This document shows positions 7,968 to 16,184 of a stretch of 64,000 nucleotides of DNA, one piece after another. The DNA is from Hymenobacter sp. APR13 (GTDB taxonomy: Bacteria; Bacteroidota; Bacteroidia; Cytophagales; Hymenobacteraceae). Under the pieces are notes generated by a model that was given only the letters and a program-made list of their open reading frames with translations, ran no database searches and was not told where the DNA came from. Position numbers and translations under genes: made by a program. Position 1 is the stretch's first letter. Each line of letters opens with the position of its first letter. The stretch is taken from contig NZ_CP006587.1 in NCBI RefSeq assembly GCF_000737515.1, forward strand, positions 620,001 to 684,000, read 5' to 3'.

Positions 7968-9824
7968 TCAACCTGTCCGGACGGGCTTGTCAGCGCCTGC
8001 CTGGCCAAGCGGGATTTCCACTGTAATGCTGGTGCCACGGCCCGGCCGTGAGTCGATATATACTGCGCCAGACAGGTACGCCACGCGCGACTCGATATTG
8101 CGCAGGCCGATGCCAATATTCGGCTGGTTGGCCAGCTTGGTTGGGCAGAAGCCCACGCCGTTGTCTTCTACCAGCACCGTCAGGCGTTGTGGCTGGCGCA
8201 GAAGCTGCACCGAGAGGGTGGTAGCCTGGGCGTGCTTGAGAATATTTTGCACCAGTTCCTGCACTATCCGAAACACCACCACCTCCACGGCCGGGTCGAG
8301 CCGCTCCTCCAGGTATAATGCTTTAAAGTCGATGTGAAAGCGGCTGGCACAGCCAATTTTGTCGAGGAAGCTGCGCACGGCTTCGGCCAGCCCCCGCTTG
8401 ATGAGCACGTAGGGCGCGAGGTTGTGCGAGATGCCGCGCACTTCCCGCACCGACTCGTCCACAATATCCAGCGCCGCCCCAAACTGCTGCTGCTGGCTTT
8501 TGCGGAGGCTAGGTTCCAGTTCGTTGCGCAGGGCGCCCAGATTGAGCTTCACCACGCTCAGCAGCTGGCCCAGTCCATCGTGCAGATCGGCACCAATACG
8601 TCTTCGCTCCCGCTCCTCGGCAGCCAGCACCTCCTCCGCCCGCAGCCGCTCTAGCTGCTGACGCTCCTGCGCAAATGCTACCTGCTGCTGCAGCCGACGC
8701 CGGTTCAGCAGCAGATAAACGCCCCCAATGCTGCCTGCCAGCAGCAGCAGCGCCACCCGAATCCAGTACTGCCGGCGGGCCGCCGAGGCTTGGCTGCTTT
8801 GCTCGGCCAGGGCCTGCTGCCGCAGATATTCGCTGAAATCAAGGGCCTGAATCTGCACCTGGCGGCTGTGGCTGAACAGACTGTCGCGGGTATCGGCCGC
8901 CATTACCAGAAACCGGTAGGCCTGGGCACTGTCGCCGCGCGCGGCCATCATCTGCGCCAGGTAGCCACTGGCCTCGAATACGCCTTTGGCGTAGCGCCCC
9001 TGCTCACTGGCTTGCAGCGCCTGCCGGGCATAGGCCAGCATCTGGTATGGCCGCTGCACCTGCGCCAAACGAGCCAGCCCCAGGTAGGAGCGGCACAGCG
9101 CATACGACACTGGCATACCGGCCGACCGGGCAATGGAGCGCAGGTAGTAGCGCCGGGCTTCCAGCTGCTGCCCACGCCGCGCCGCAATGTCGCCCAGCAG
9201 CGACAGGTCGCCGATTTCGCTGTGCTGGTCATGGTAGCGTAGGTCGTAGCGGTAGCCCTCCCAGGTGTAGTGCCACGCCGAATCCAGCCGGCCCTGCTCG
9301 AGGTACGCCTGCCCCACGTTGCCCAGAATTGGGGTGAGCAGCACGTTGTCGTGGCGCTGCCGAGCCAGAGCAATGGCCCGGAAATAGTAGCGCAGCGCCG
9401 ACGAATACCGCCCCTGCTCGGCGAAGGCGTAGCCCAGTGCATTATCCGCGTGGATGATGCCGCCCGCGTAGGGAATTGCCTCGGCCAGGTGCCGCGCCTG
9501 CAGCTGCGTCTGCACGGCCGTGGGGTAGTTGCCGCTCCGCAGAAAGGCCCAGCCCAACATAAGCAGCGCCCGGCACTCTCCGGTCTTGAACCCGAGCTGC
9601 CGGGCCAGGCGCAGACTCTGGCGGCCGTAGCGCACGGCGGCCAGCGGGTCGTCGTCGGTTCGGTCCCAGGCTAGTAGCATCAGCAGGTGCACCCGCGTGG
9701 TGTCGGGGGGCGTGGTGGCCAGCAGGCGCTGCAAACTGTCGGCGCGGGCGCTGGGCTGCCGGGCCGCCAGGCAGCTGATGGCGGTGCTGCACAAAAGCCA
9801 GATAACAACTAAGGATTCGCGCAT
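7968..9824 (-). CDS. TPR-containing sensor histidine kinase (HisKA_3 type)
   Basis: A 618-residue kinase. It has an N-terminal signal peptide (about 1-21), TPR-like helical repeats (about 30-330: AGWAFLRSGNY, LGYAFAEQGRYSSALRYY), one transmembrane helix (about 354-373), a coiled linker, and a dimerisation/phospho-acceptor motif ERERRRIGADLHDGLGQLL with His415. The HATPase_c domain follows (N-box ELVQNILKHA, G-boxes DNGVGF and GIGLRNIESR). The TPR domain is therefore periplasmic and the kinase cytoplasmic. This layout is common in Bacteroidota and pairs with NarL-type regulators such as the one encoded next. The input signal is unknown. Confidence 0.92.
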   Translation of the reverse strand: MRESLVVIWLLCSTAISCLAARQPSARADSLQRLLATTPPDTTRVHLLMLLAWDRTDDDPLAAVRYGRQSLRLARQLGFKTGECRALLMLGWAFLRSGNYPTAVQTQLQARHLAEAIPYAGGIIHADNALGYAFAEQGRYSSALRYYFRAIALARQRHDNVLLTPILGNVGQAYLEQGRLDSAWHYTWEGYRYDLRYHDQHSEIGDLSLLGDIAARRGQQLEARRYYLRSIARSAGMPVSYALCRSYLGLARLAQVQRPYQMLAYARQALQASEQGRYAKGVFEASGYLAQMMAARGDSAQAYRFLVMAADTRDSLFSHSRQVQIQALDFSEYLRQQALAEQSSQASAARRQYWIRVALLLLAGSIGGVYLLLNRRRLQQQVAFAQERQQLERLRAEEVLAAEERERRRIGADLHDGLGQLLSVVKLNLGALRNELEPSLRKSQQQQFGAALDIVDESVREVRGISHNLAPYVLIKRGLAEAVRSFLDKIGCASRFHIDFKALYLEERLDPAVEVVVFRIVQELVQNILKHAQATTLSVQLLRQPQRLTVLVEDNGVGFCPTKLANQPNIGIGLRNIESRVAYLSGAVYIDSRPGRGTSITVEIPLGQAGADKPVRTG

Positions 9825-10150
9825 AGCATAGTGGGCGAGCGTACCATAGTGGACCTATCTACTGCGGCGAGCTGGGCGGATGGCAGCGCTACTGGTCAGG
9901 GCGATAATGCCAGCGGCTGAGTTGAACCCATACCGGAATCTGGCGGCGGCACCTTGGCTTACGCAACGGCTACCAGCACAACGGGCCGGCCCTGCCAGCA
10001 TCAAACTGACAGGCATATATACAACTTTCACGATTAAAAGCAGAAACCGACCGGCAACATCTGTCTTCACTCCGCAGTACATACCCGTAGCGGGCCCGGC
10101 ACTGCGACGCGACGCCTGCTTACGGTTCTCACTTCTGCCCCTCCCCCACC
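9825..10150. other. Divergent intergenic region, no gene recognised
   Basis: About 326 bp between the divergently read kinase and the small DUF2945-type gene. It should hold both promoters. CATAGTGG occurs twice close to the kinase start (about 9827-9852). I found no convincing TAnnTTTG box and no RNA gene. Confidence 0.4.
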
Positions 10151-10375
10151 ATGCGTAAAGGCACCACTGTCACCTGGAAATACGGCACCGGCACGGCCAC
10201 CGGCAAAATCGAGGAAACCCACAAGGAAAGCGTCACGCGCAAGCTGAAGGGCGCCGAAATAACCCGCAACGGCACACCGGAAAACCCGGCTTTCGTTATC
10301 GTGCAGGACAACGGCGACCGGGTGCTCAAGCTGCAAAGCGAGGTAAAAGCGGCCTCGGCGGCCGACAAGAAATAG
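10151..10375 (+). CDS. DUF2945 / HVA1-family TUDOR-like small protein
   Basis: A 74-residue protein matching the HVA1 (DUF2945) pattern: an opening KGTTVTWKYGTGTATGKIEE, a lysine-rich middle, then NPAFVIVQDNGDRVLKLQSEV and a lysine-ended tail. The family has a small beta-barrel (TUDOR-like) fold; its role in bacteria is not established. Length is normal for the family. A strong terminator follows at 10401-10442, shared with the converging permease gene. Confidence 0.75.
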   Translation: MRKGTTVTWKYGTGTATGKIEETHKESVTRKLKGAEITRNGTPENPAFVIVQDNGDRVLKLQSEVKAASAADKK

Positions 10376-10400
10376 GCGTTTCACGTAACGAAAGCCCATA

Positions 10401-10442
10401 AAAAAAAGCCCGCCCGGATGCACATCCGGACGGGCTTTTTTG
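10401..10442. terminator. Bidirectional rho-independent terminator
   Basis: GC-rich stem (AAGCCCG...CGGGCTT, with CCGGATG/CATCCGG inner pairing) flanked by an A-run on the left and a T-run on the right. It sits between converging genes ending at 10375 and 10459 and can stop transcription both ways. Confidence 0.93.
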
Positions 10443-10458
10443 GTTAACAAGCGCAGCT

Positions 10459-12042
10459 TTAGCGGTTGTCTTTGTCGGGCTCGATGAAGGCTTGCTCGTC
10501 CATTTCGGTAGGCATTACCACAATGCCCTTTTGCAGCATGGAGTTGCGCTTGCCGTAGAGGAAGTACACGATGAAGCCGAGGATCATCCAGCCCAACGCC
10601 ACTTTCAGCGTGAACGAGTCGAGGGCCAGAATCATGCTCGTGCACACCAGCACGCCCATTACGGGCACCAGCGGGAACGACGGCGACGACAGCGGCGCCC
10701 GGAACGGACGGTGCTGCGCGGGGTCGGAGCGGCGCATGATCCAGATGCCGGCCGATACCAGCACGAAGGCCAGCAGCGTACCGAACGAGGTCAGGTCGCC
10801 GGCCAAAGAGCCGGGCACGAAGGCCGCAAAACCACCAACAAACACCAGCAGTGCCAGGTTGGATTTGTAAGGCGTGCCGAAGCGTGGGTGCAGCTCAGAA
10901 AACGCTTTGGGCATCAGGCCGTCCTTGGCCATCGAGAAGAACACGCGGCTCTGGCCCATCAGCATCACCAGAATTACGGATGAGAAACCCAGCAGAATAG
11001 CTACCGTCACGGCCGTGCTCAGCCACTCGTAGCCGGGCATATGGGCCTTAATGGCGTACGTCACGGAAGCCTCGCCGCCCAGGGCTGGGTCGGCAAATTC
11101 GCGCCAGTTGGCAACGCCCGTCAGCACGTGGCCGAACAGGATATAAAGCACGGTGCACACGGCCAGCGAGCCGAGGATACCGATAGGCATGTCGCGCTTG
11201 GGGTTTTTGGCTTCCTGCGCCGCGGTGCTTACGGCATCAAACCCAATGAAGGCGAAGAACACGATGGCTGCGCCACCCAGCACGCCGCCCCAGCCATGCT
11301 TGTTCCAAGCGGTGTATTCGCGCACTACCACGCCGGCCGCGTTTTTCACAGGCTCGGCGTTTTCAGGAATCAGGTACGGTGTGTGGTTGGCGGGATTGAT
11401 AAACTGCCAGCCCACTGCAATGAATACCAGCACGATAGCCACTTTCAGAAACACCACAATGGCGTTGAACATGGCCGACTCCTGGGTGCCTTTGATGAGC
11501 AGCAGCGACAAGGCCACAATCACCAGCAGCGCCGGCAGATTGATGATGCCGTGCTGCATTACGCCGTCAACTACCGCGCTTTCGAAGGGCGAGTGGCTCA
11601 GGTTGTACGGTATACTGGTGCCAAAGACTTCCAGCAGCTTATTAAGGTATTCGCTCCAGGCAATGCTCACGGTGGCAGCCCCGAGGGCGTATTCCATGAT
11701 CAGGGCCCAGCCGATAATCCAGGCCACAAACTCGCCCATGGTGGTGTAGGCGTAAGTGTAGGCCGAGCCGGCAATCGGAATCATGGCGGCAAACTCGGCG
11801 TAGCAGAGGCCAGCAAACACGCAGCCGATGGCGGCCACGATGAAGGCCAGCGTCACGCCCGGACCCGAGGCCTGGGCAGCGGCAGCGGCGGTGCGCACAA
11901 ACAGGCCGGCGCCGATGATGGCGCCCACGCCCAGGGCCACCAGGTTGCCGGCGCCCAGCGTGCGCTTCAGCGTGCCGTGCCCGGTGGAATTAGCCTCGCC
12001 CAGCAGCTGGGCCAGCGGTTTTTTGGCGAAAATATTTGCCAT
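10459..12042 (-). CDS. APC-family amino acid permease (cationic amino acid type)
   Basis: A 527-residue transporter with about 12-14 membrane helices. The first helix carries GVGAIIGAGLFVRTA, the substrate-binding motif of APC transporters. FIGFDAVSTAAQEAKNPKRD is typical of the CAT/YfnA-like amino acid permease branch. It probably imports amino acids by proton coupling; the exact substrate cannot be told. The ATG at 12042 (MANIFAKKPLAQLLGE) is chosen because the longer frame upstream adds hydrophobic residues ahead of a normal cytoplasmic N-terminus. It ends at a bidirectional terminator. Upstream on its own strand, around 12116-12125, there is a TATATTCG box one base off the Bacteroidota -7 consensus. 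Confidence 0.92.
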   Translation of the reverse strand: MANIFAKKPLAQLLGEANSTGHGTLKRTLGAGNLVALGVGAIIGAGLFVRTAAAAAQASGPGVTLAFIVAAIGCVFAGLCYAEFAAMIPIAGSAYTYAYTTMGEFVAWIIGWALIMEYALGAATVSIAWSEYLNKLLEVFGTSIPYNLSHSPFESAVVDGVMQHGIINLPALLVIVALSLLLIKGTQESAMFNAIVVFLKVAIVLVFIAVGWQFINPANHTPYLIPENAEPVKNAAGVVVREYTAWNKHGWGGVLGGAAIVFFAFIGFDAVSTAAQEAKNPKRDMPIGILGSLAVCTVLYILFGHVLTGVANWREFADPALGGEASVTYAIKAHMPGYEWLSTAVTVAILLGFSSVILVMLMGQSRVFFSMAKDGLMPKAFSELHPRFGTPYKSNLALLVFVGGFAAFVPGSLAGDLTSFGTLLAFVLVSAGIWIMRRSDPAQHRPFRAPLSSPSFPLVPVMGVLVCTSMILALDSFTLKVALGWMILGFIVYFLYGKRNSMLQKGIVVMPTEMDEQAFIEPDKDNR

Positions 12043-12244
12043 ACAGGTTTGGAGAGAGAAGAAAATGTAGAGGTGTAACCATGGTACCAACGGCCTGCAA
12101 GCCGTTGCGAGGCCCCGAATATAGGCGATTCTGTGCTTGATAAGCTAGCCACTCCCGATTAGCAGGCGCGGCAGGGGCCGGATTAAACTCCGGTGCCTGC
12201 CGCCACTCTAACCAGCCGTAACCACCTACATAGACTTCCCCACC

Positions 12245-12664
12245 ATGAAAAAGATGCTTGTCCTGTTAGCCGCTGTTATTGTATCGGCCAGCGCCGCTTC
12301 CGCCCAAACCACTCCCACCTCCCGCATGGGTGCGGGCCGCATGCAGGACGCCGCCCGTACCCCCGAGCAGCGCGCCGAAATGCAAACCAAGCGCCTCACC
12401 CAGCAGCTGGGCCTTTCCGCCGACCAGAGCGCCAAAGTGCAGACCATTGCCCTGGCCGAAAACCAGGAGCTGCAGGCCCTGCGCGGCAAATATGCCTCGG
12501 CCGCCAACCGCAAAGGGGCCGGCCAGGAGCTGAAAGCCGTGCAGGAAAAATACGATGCGCAGCTGAAAAGCGTGTTCACGGCCGAGCAGTATGCCAAGTA
12601 CACGCAGATGCGCGAAGACCGCCAGGAAAAGCGCAAGGAAGGCCGGATCAAGCAAAAAAGCTAA
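12245..12664 (+). CDS. Secreted Spy/CpxP-like helical protein
   Basis: A 139-residue protein with a signal peptide (MKKMLVLLAAVIVSASAASA) and a fully helical, charged mature part. RLTQQLGLSADQSAKVQ and a later VFTAEQYAKYTQMRED recall the LTxxQ motifs of Spy/CpxP-type periplasmic proteins, and Bacteroidota versions are usually called DUF4890-like. A periplasmic chaperone or stress role is inferred. The tail is strongly basic (KRKEGRIKQKS). A terminator follows at 12683-12719. Confidence 0.75.
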   Translation: MKKMLVLLAAVIVSASAASAQTTPTSRMGAGRMQDAARTPEQRAEMQTKRLTQQLGLSADQSAKVQTIALAENQELQALRGKYASAANRKGAGQELKAVQEKYDAQLKSVFTAEQYAKYTQMREDRQEKRKEGRIKQKS

Positions 12665-12682
12665 GCCTCCGGTAAGCCACCC

Positions 12683-12719
12683 AAAAATCCCTGACCCACG
12701 CGGGCCGGGGATTTTTTTT
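12683..12719 (+). terminator. Rho-independent terminator
   Basis: AAAAATCCC pairs with GGGGATTTTT around a GC-rich loop and is followed by a run of eight T. It lies 19 bp after the Spy-like gene. Confidence 0.85.
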
Positions 12720-12798
12720 GTTCTGGCCGAATGCCCGCCCGGCTGGCTGCTGGCCCCGAAAACGCCCGCCTCCGGCGGCGGCCCCGGCCTGCTTCTGC

Positions 12799-12829
12799 TT
12801 GTTCCACTTACCTTCGGGTGATATATTTG
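12799..12829 (+). promoter_or_regulatory. Bacteroidota-type promoter of the MBL/rhodanese gene
   Basis: TATATTTG at 12822-12829 is a perfect match to the Bacteroidota -7 consensus TAnnTTTG. A TTG at 12799-12801 lies 20 bases upstream, at the expected -33 distance. Transcription would begin near 12834, giving a leader of about 40 bases before the ATG at 12873. Confidence 0.7.
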
Positions 12830-12872
12830 AAGAAGTACGCCTTCGTGGCGGCTCCACCACATCCTCCACCCC

Positions 12873-14246
12873 ATGAGTCCTCTGCCCAGTAGTACCGGCT
12901 CGGTACAAATTCAGCAGTTCTACGACAAAGGCTTAGCCCACGCCAGCTACGCCATCCGCAGCGGCCGCCAGGTAGCCATCATCGACCCGGCCCGCGACCC
13001 GCAGCCCTACTACGATTTCGCCGACGAGCACGACGCTCAGATCGTGGCCGTTATTGAAACCCACCCCCACGCCGACTTCGTGAGCAGCCACCTGGAAATC
13101 TCCCAGGAAACCGGCGCCACCATCTATGTAAGCAAGCTGGTGAAGGCCACCTATCCGCACGACACCTTCGACGATGGTGACCGGATTACGCTGGGCGCTA
13201 TGGAGCTGCACGCCCTCAACACCCCCGGCCACTCGCCCGACTCCATTAGCGTGCTGCTCATGGACGAGCTGGCCCAGACCCGCGCCGTATTCACCGGCGA
13301 CACCCTGTTTGTGGGCGACGTAGGCCGCCCCGACCTGCGCGAGTCCGACCTGGTGGGCGGCCACAGCCGCGAGGCCCTGGCGGCCCAGCTCTACCACAGC
13401 ACCCGCGAAAAGCTCATGACCCTGCCCGCCACCACCAAGGTGTACCCGGCACATGGCCCCGGCTCGCTGTGCGGCAAAACCACCAGCACCGACCTCGACA
13501 GCACCATCGGCAAGGAAGTGAAAACCAACTACGCTCTGCAGCCCATGTCGGAGGCCGAGTTTATCAAGGTATTGCTTGAAGACCAGCCGTTCATGCCCAA
13601 GTATTTCGGGCACGACGTAGTGCTCAACCGCCTGGGCGCGCTGCCCTTTGAGGACAGCGTCCGGGCCGTGCCGCGCCTGTTTCCGGATGCCGAGCTGGAG
13701 CCGGGCGTTTTGCTGATTGACACTCGGCCCGCCGCCGAGTTCCGGGCCGGCCACCTGCCCGGCGCCATCAACCTGATGGACGGCGGCAAGTTTGAAACCT
13801 GGCTGGGCTCCATCATCGGGCCGCAGGAGCCGTTCTACCTGCTGGCCGATTCGCAGATTGCGCTGGATACCGTGATTCGCAAAACCGCCAAAATCGGCTA
13901 CGAAGGCAACGTGCGCGGCGCCATCCTCACCCCGCGGGAGATGCCGGCTACCTCGCCGGCCGTGGAGGTTGAGCAAGTACGCCAGCAGCCTCAGGACTTC
14001 ACCATCGTGGATATCCGCAACCGTACCGAGGCCCAGCAGCCCGTTTTCGATAACGCCCTGGTGATTCCGTTGCCCGAGTTGCGCGAGCGGGCCCACGAAA
14101 TCCCGACCGATAAGCCCGTGCTGGTGCATTGCGCCGGCGGCTACCGCTCGGCGGCCGGCACCAGCATCGTGCAGGCGGCCCTGCCCGGCGCCACGGTGTA
14201 TGATCTGGGGGAGGCCATAACACAGATGACGCCGATTTTACACTGA
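12873..14246 (+). CDS. Metallo-beta-lactamase-fold / rhodanese sulfur-metabolism protein
   Basis: A 457-residue cytoplasmic protein. The N-terminal metallo-beta-lactamase domain (about 10-250) has THPHADFVSSH (His64, His66, Asp68, then Phe69 where dinuclear enzymes have His), NTPGHSPDS, FTGDTLFVGDVGRPDL and VYPAHGPGSLCGK. This is the pattern of persulfide dioxygenases (ETHE1/CstB-like), which use one iron. Two rhodanese domains follow. The first (about 260-355) lacks a catalytic cysteine; the second (about 365-457) has the active-site loop LVHCAGGYRSA. A role in oxidising or transferring sulfane sulfur is likely. It is transcribed from its own promoter and stops at the terminator 14277-14306. 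Confidence 0.88.
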   Translation: MSPLPSSTGSVQIQQFYDKGLAHASYAIRSGRQVAIIDPARDPQPYYDFADEHDAQIVAVIETHPHADFVSSHLEISQETGATIYVSKLVKATYPHDTFDDGDRITLGAMELHALNTPGHSPDSISVLLMDELAQTRAVFTGDTLFVGDVGRPDLRESDLVGGHSREALAAQLYHSTREKLMTLPATTKVYPAHGPGSLCGKTTSTDLDSTIGKEVKTNYALQPMSEAEFIKVLLEDQPFMPKYFGHDVVLNRLGALPFEDSVRAVPRLFPDAELEPGVLLIDTRPAAEFRAGHLPGAINLMDGGKFETWLGSIIGPQEPFYLLADSQIALDTVIRKTAKIGYEGNVRGAILTPREMPATSPAVEVEQVRQQPQDFTIVDIRNRTEAQQPVFDNALVIPLPELRERAHEIPTDKPVLVHCAGGYRSAAGTSIVQAALPGATVYDLGEAITQMTPILH

Positions 14247-14276
14247 TTTCGCAGATCAGGCAGTACCCGACTTGAG

Positions 14277-14306
14277 ACGGCGGCGCGTTTAGCGCCGCCG
14301 TTTTTT
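14277..14306 (+). terminator. Rho-independent terminator
   Basis: Perfect stem ACGGCGGCGC / GCGCCGCCGT with a GTTTA loop and a T-run, 31 bp after the MBL/rhodanese gene. Just before it, 14241-14259 (CACTGATTTCGCAGATCAG) is a fragment of the GATTTCGCAGAT repeat family. Confidence 0.93.
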
Positions 14307-14373
14307 GCTTTTTCGGGTTGCTTTCTGCCTGGCTGTCTCGTTATTAGGTGCCCGGATTCATATTGCTCAGCTT

Positions 14374-14757
14374 ATGGCAGAAGAATATAAGCATCAGGCT
14401 CTTACTCACCAGATTATAGGATGCGCTATGCGGGTACATAGTACACTGGGCGAAGGCTTTCCGGAAGTGGTGTATCAACGCAGTCTGGCGCAGGAGCTGA
14501 CGCGGGCCGGCATTGCTTTTCAACGGGAAGTGAGCCTACCGATTTACTACCACGACGAAGTAGTGGGATACCGGCGTGTCGATTTTCTGGCAGCAGAAGC
14601 CATCCTGATTGAGCTGAAGGCCACGACTGAGCTAACCGCTTCTCACTTCAACCAGATCATCAACTACCTCAAGGCTTACCGTCTGGAAATTGGCCTGCTC
14701 ATTAACTTTGGCGAACCAAGTCTTCGTTTCCGTCGGTTTATTAAAACCAGAAAGTAA
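14374..14757 (+). CDS. GxxExxY protein (PD-(D/E)xK nuclease-like)
   Basis: A 127-residue protein of the GxxExxY family (TIGR04256-like). The name-giving motif is at residues 28-34 (GFPEVVY, within HSTLGEGFPEVVYQ). A PD-(D/E)xK-type core can be read as Asp70 (YRRVDFL) and Glu80-x-Lys82 (LIELKAT), and the C-terminus has the usual QIINYLKA..GLLINFG. The family is widespread and poorly understood; nuclease activity is inferred from the fold. The start at 14374 (MAEEYKHQALTHQIIG) fits the family length, and the longer frame would add a stretch from the terminator region. It stands alone between two repeat fragments. Confidence 0.87.
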   Translation: MAEEYKHQALTHQIIGCAMRVHSTLGEGFPEVVYQRSLAQELTRAGIAFQREVSLPIYYHDEVVGYRRVDFLAAEAILIELKATTELTASHFNQIINYLKAYRLEIGLLINFGEPSLRFRRFIKTRK

Positions 14758-14847
14758 CACTTCCCCCGTTCAGGCAGCGCATACGGCATATCCCCGGGGA
14801 CGCGAATTGTAAAAGTCGCGCTATGACATGCTGAACGCGCCGTTCGC

Positions 14848-14887
14848 ATCTGCGTCATCTGCCTTAACATCAGCGAAAATCTGTGAT
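14848..14887. repeat. Diverged copy of the GCAGATTTT...CAGATT repeat at the sbcD start
   Basis: ATCTGCGTCATCTGCC followed by ATCAGCGAAAATCTGTGAT matches the repeat seen three times at 33222-33485 (there ATCAGCGAAAAATCTGCAAA). The GTG start codon of sbcD at 14883 lies inside the last bases (CTGTGAT). Confidence 0.6.
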
Positions 14888-16115
14888 AGTACTACACACC
14901 GCCGACTGGCACCTGGGCCAGCGCTTCATTCAGGGCCACGAGCGCACCGACGAGCACCGCCACTTTCTGGACTGGCTGGTAACGACCATCCGGGAGCAGC
15001 AGGTGGAAGTGCTGGTGATTGCCGGCGACATTTTCGATACTGGCTCACCTTCCAACCAGGCTTTGGAGCTGTACTACTCCTTCCTGCTCAACATCCGCGG
15101 CACCGGCTGCCGCGACATTGTGGTGGTGGGCGGCAACCACGATTCGCCGGCCACACTCAACGCGCCGGCCCGGCTGCTGCGCCACCTGCGTGTGCACGTG
15201 GTGGGCTGCGTACCCGACTGCTTCGAGGACCAGGTGCTGGTGCTGGACGATGCCGCCGGCCAGCCCGGCCTGGTGGTGTGCGCCGTGCCCTTCCTGCGCG
15301 ACCGGGACGTGCGCCTCTCGGTGCCCGGCGAAACCGCCGAAGAGCGCGAAGCCCGCATCAAACAAGGCATTGCCGACCACTACAGCCGCCTCGCCGAAGT
15401 AGAGAAAGTGTGGCAGCTTAAAGACCTGGGCCTGCCCGTGCTGGCTACCGGCCACCTCTACGCCGCCGGCGCCGCCCCCTCCGACTCCGAGCGTACCATC
15501 CACGTTGGCAACCTGGGCCAGGTGACGGCCGACCACTTCCCTACCGTGTTCGACTACGTGGCGCTGGGCCACCTGCACCGGCCGCAGCGCGTGGGCGGGC
15601 GGGAGCATATCCGCTACTCGGGCTCCCCAATTGCGCTGTCGTTTTCCGAGCTGGATCATCCGAAGGAAGTGCTGCTGCTGGATTTTGCCGGGGGCAAGCT
15701 GGCGGGGCTGCAGCCGTTGCTGGTGCCGGGCGCCCGGCGGCTGGTGCGCTTCCACGGCACGCTGGAGGAAGTCACGCAGGGCCTCACCACCTACGACAAC
15801 GCCGGCTACCTGCTCCCGGCCTGGGCCGACGTGCAGATTCATTCCGAACTCACGCAGCTGGAAGTGGCCGACGCGCTGCTGCAGGTGATTCAGACCCTGG
15901 ACCGCCAGCAGCTGGAGGTACTGGCCCGCCGCCACCTGCGCCTGATCAAGCTGCGCGCCCTCGGCCCCGACGATTCTGACACCAACGAACCCCTCACGCC
16001 CAGCCTCCACGACTTCACGGAGCGCGAAGTGTTCGGCCAGCGCCTCGCCGCCGAGCCCGAAGCCGGCCGCGCCGAGCTGCTGCGCACCTTTGATGAGCTG
16101 CTGGAAGGAATGTAG
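14883..16115 (+). CDS. sbcD: SbcD, exonuclease subunit (Mre11-like phosphoesterase)
   Basis: A 410-residue nuclease subunit of the SbcCD complex, which cuts hairpins and processes double-strand DNA ends. All calcineurin-type metal motifs are present: HTADWHLGQ (residues 5-13), IAGDIFDTG, GGNHDSP, ATGHLYAAG and ALGHLHRPQ. Length is normal. The start is a GTG, because no ATG precedes the essential TADWHLG motif, and this GTG lies inside a repeat fragment. Its partner sbcC is 3.6 kb downstream on the same strand, separated by three genes on the opposite strand, which is unlike the usual adjacent sbcDC pair. Confidence 0.95.
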   Translation: MIVLHTADWHLGQRFIQGHERTDEHRHFLDWLVTTIREQQVEVLVIAGDIFDTGSPSNQALELYYSFLLNIRGTGCRDIVVVGGNHDSPATLNAPARLLRHLRVHVVGCVPDCFEDQVLVLDDAAGQPGLVVCAVPFLRDRDVRLSVPGETAEEREARIKQGIADHYSRLAEVEKVWQLKDLGLPVLATGHLYAAGAAPSDSERTIHVGNLGQVTADHFPTVFDYVALGHLHRPQRVGGREHIRYSGSPIALSFSELDHPKEVLLLDFAGGKLAGLQPLLVPGARRLVRFHGTLEEVTQGLTTYDNAGYLLPAWADVQIHSELTQLEVADALLQVIQTLDRQQLEVLARRHLRLIKLRALGPDDSDTNEPLTPSLHDFTEREVFGQRLAAEPEAGRAELLRTFDELLEGM

Positions 16116-16184
16116 GAAACCTTTGATACGCGTCGGTTCTAGCCTGCATCTAGGTACGTGCGGTCAGTCCCAAGCGCCTACCAC

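Noticed and set aside
14305..14373. Signal-peptide-like extension of the GxxExxY protein
   Set aside because: The hydrophobic leader comes from frame continuing into the terminator region; the family begins at the ATG at 14374.
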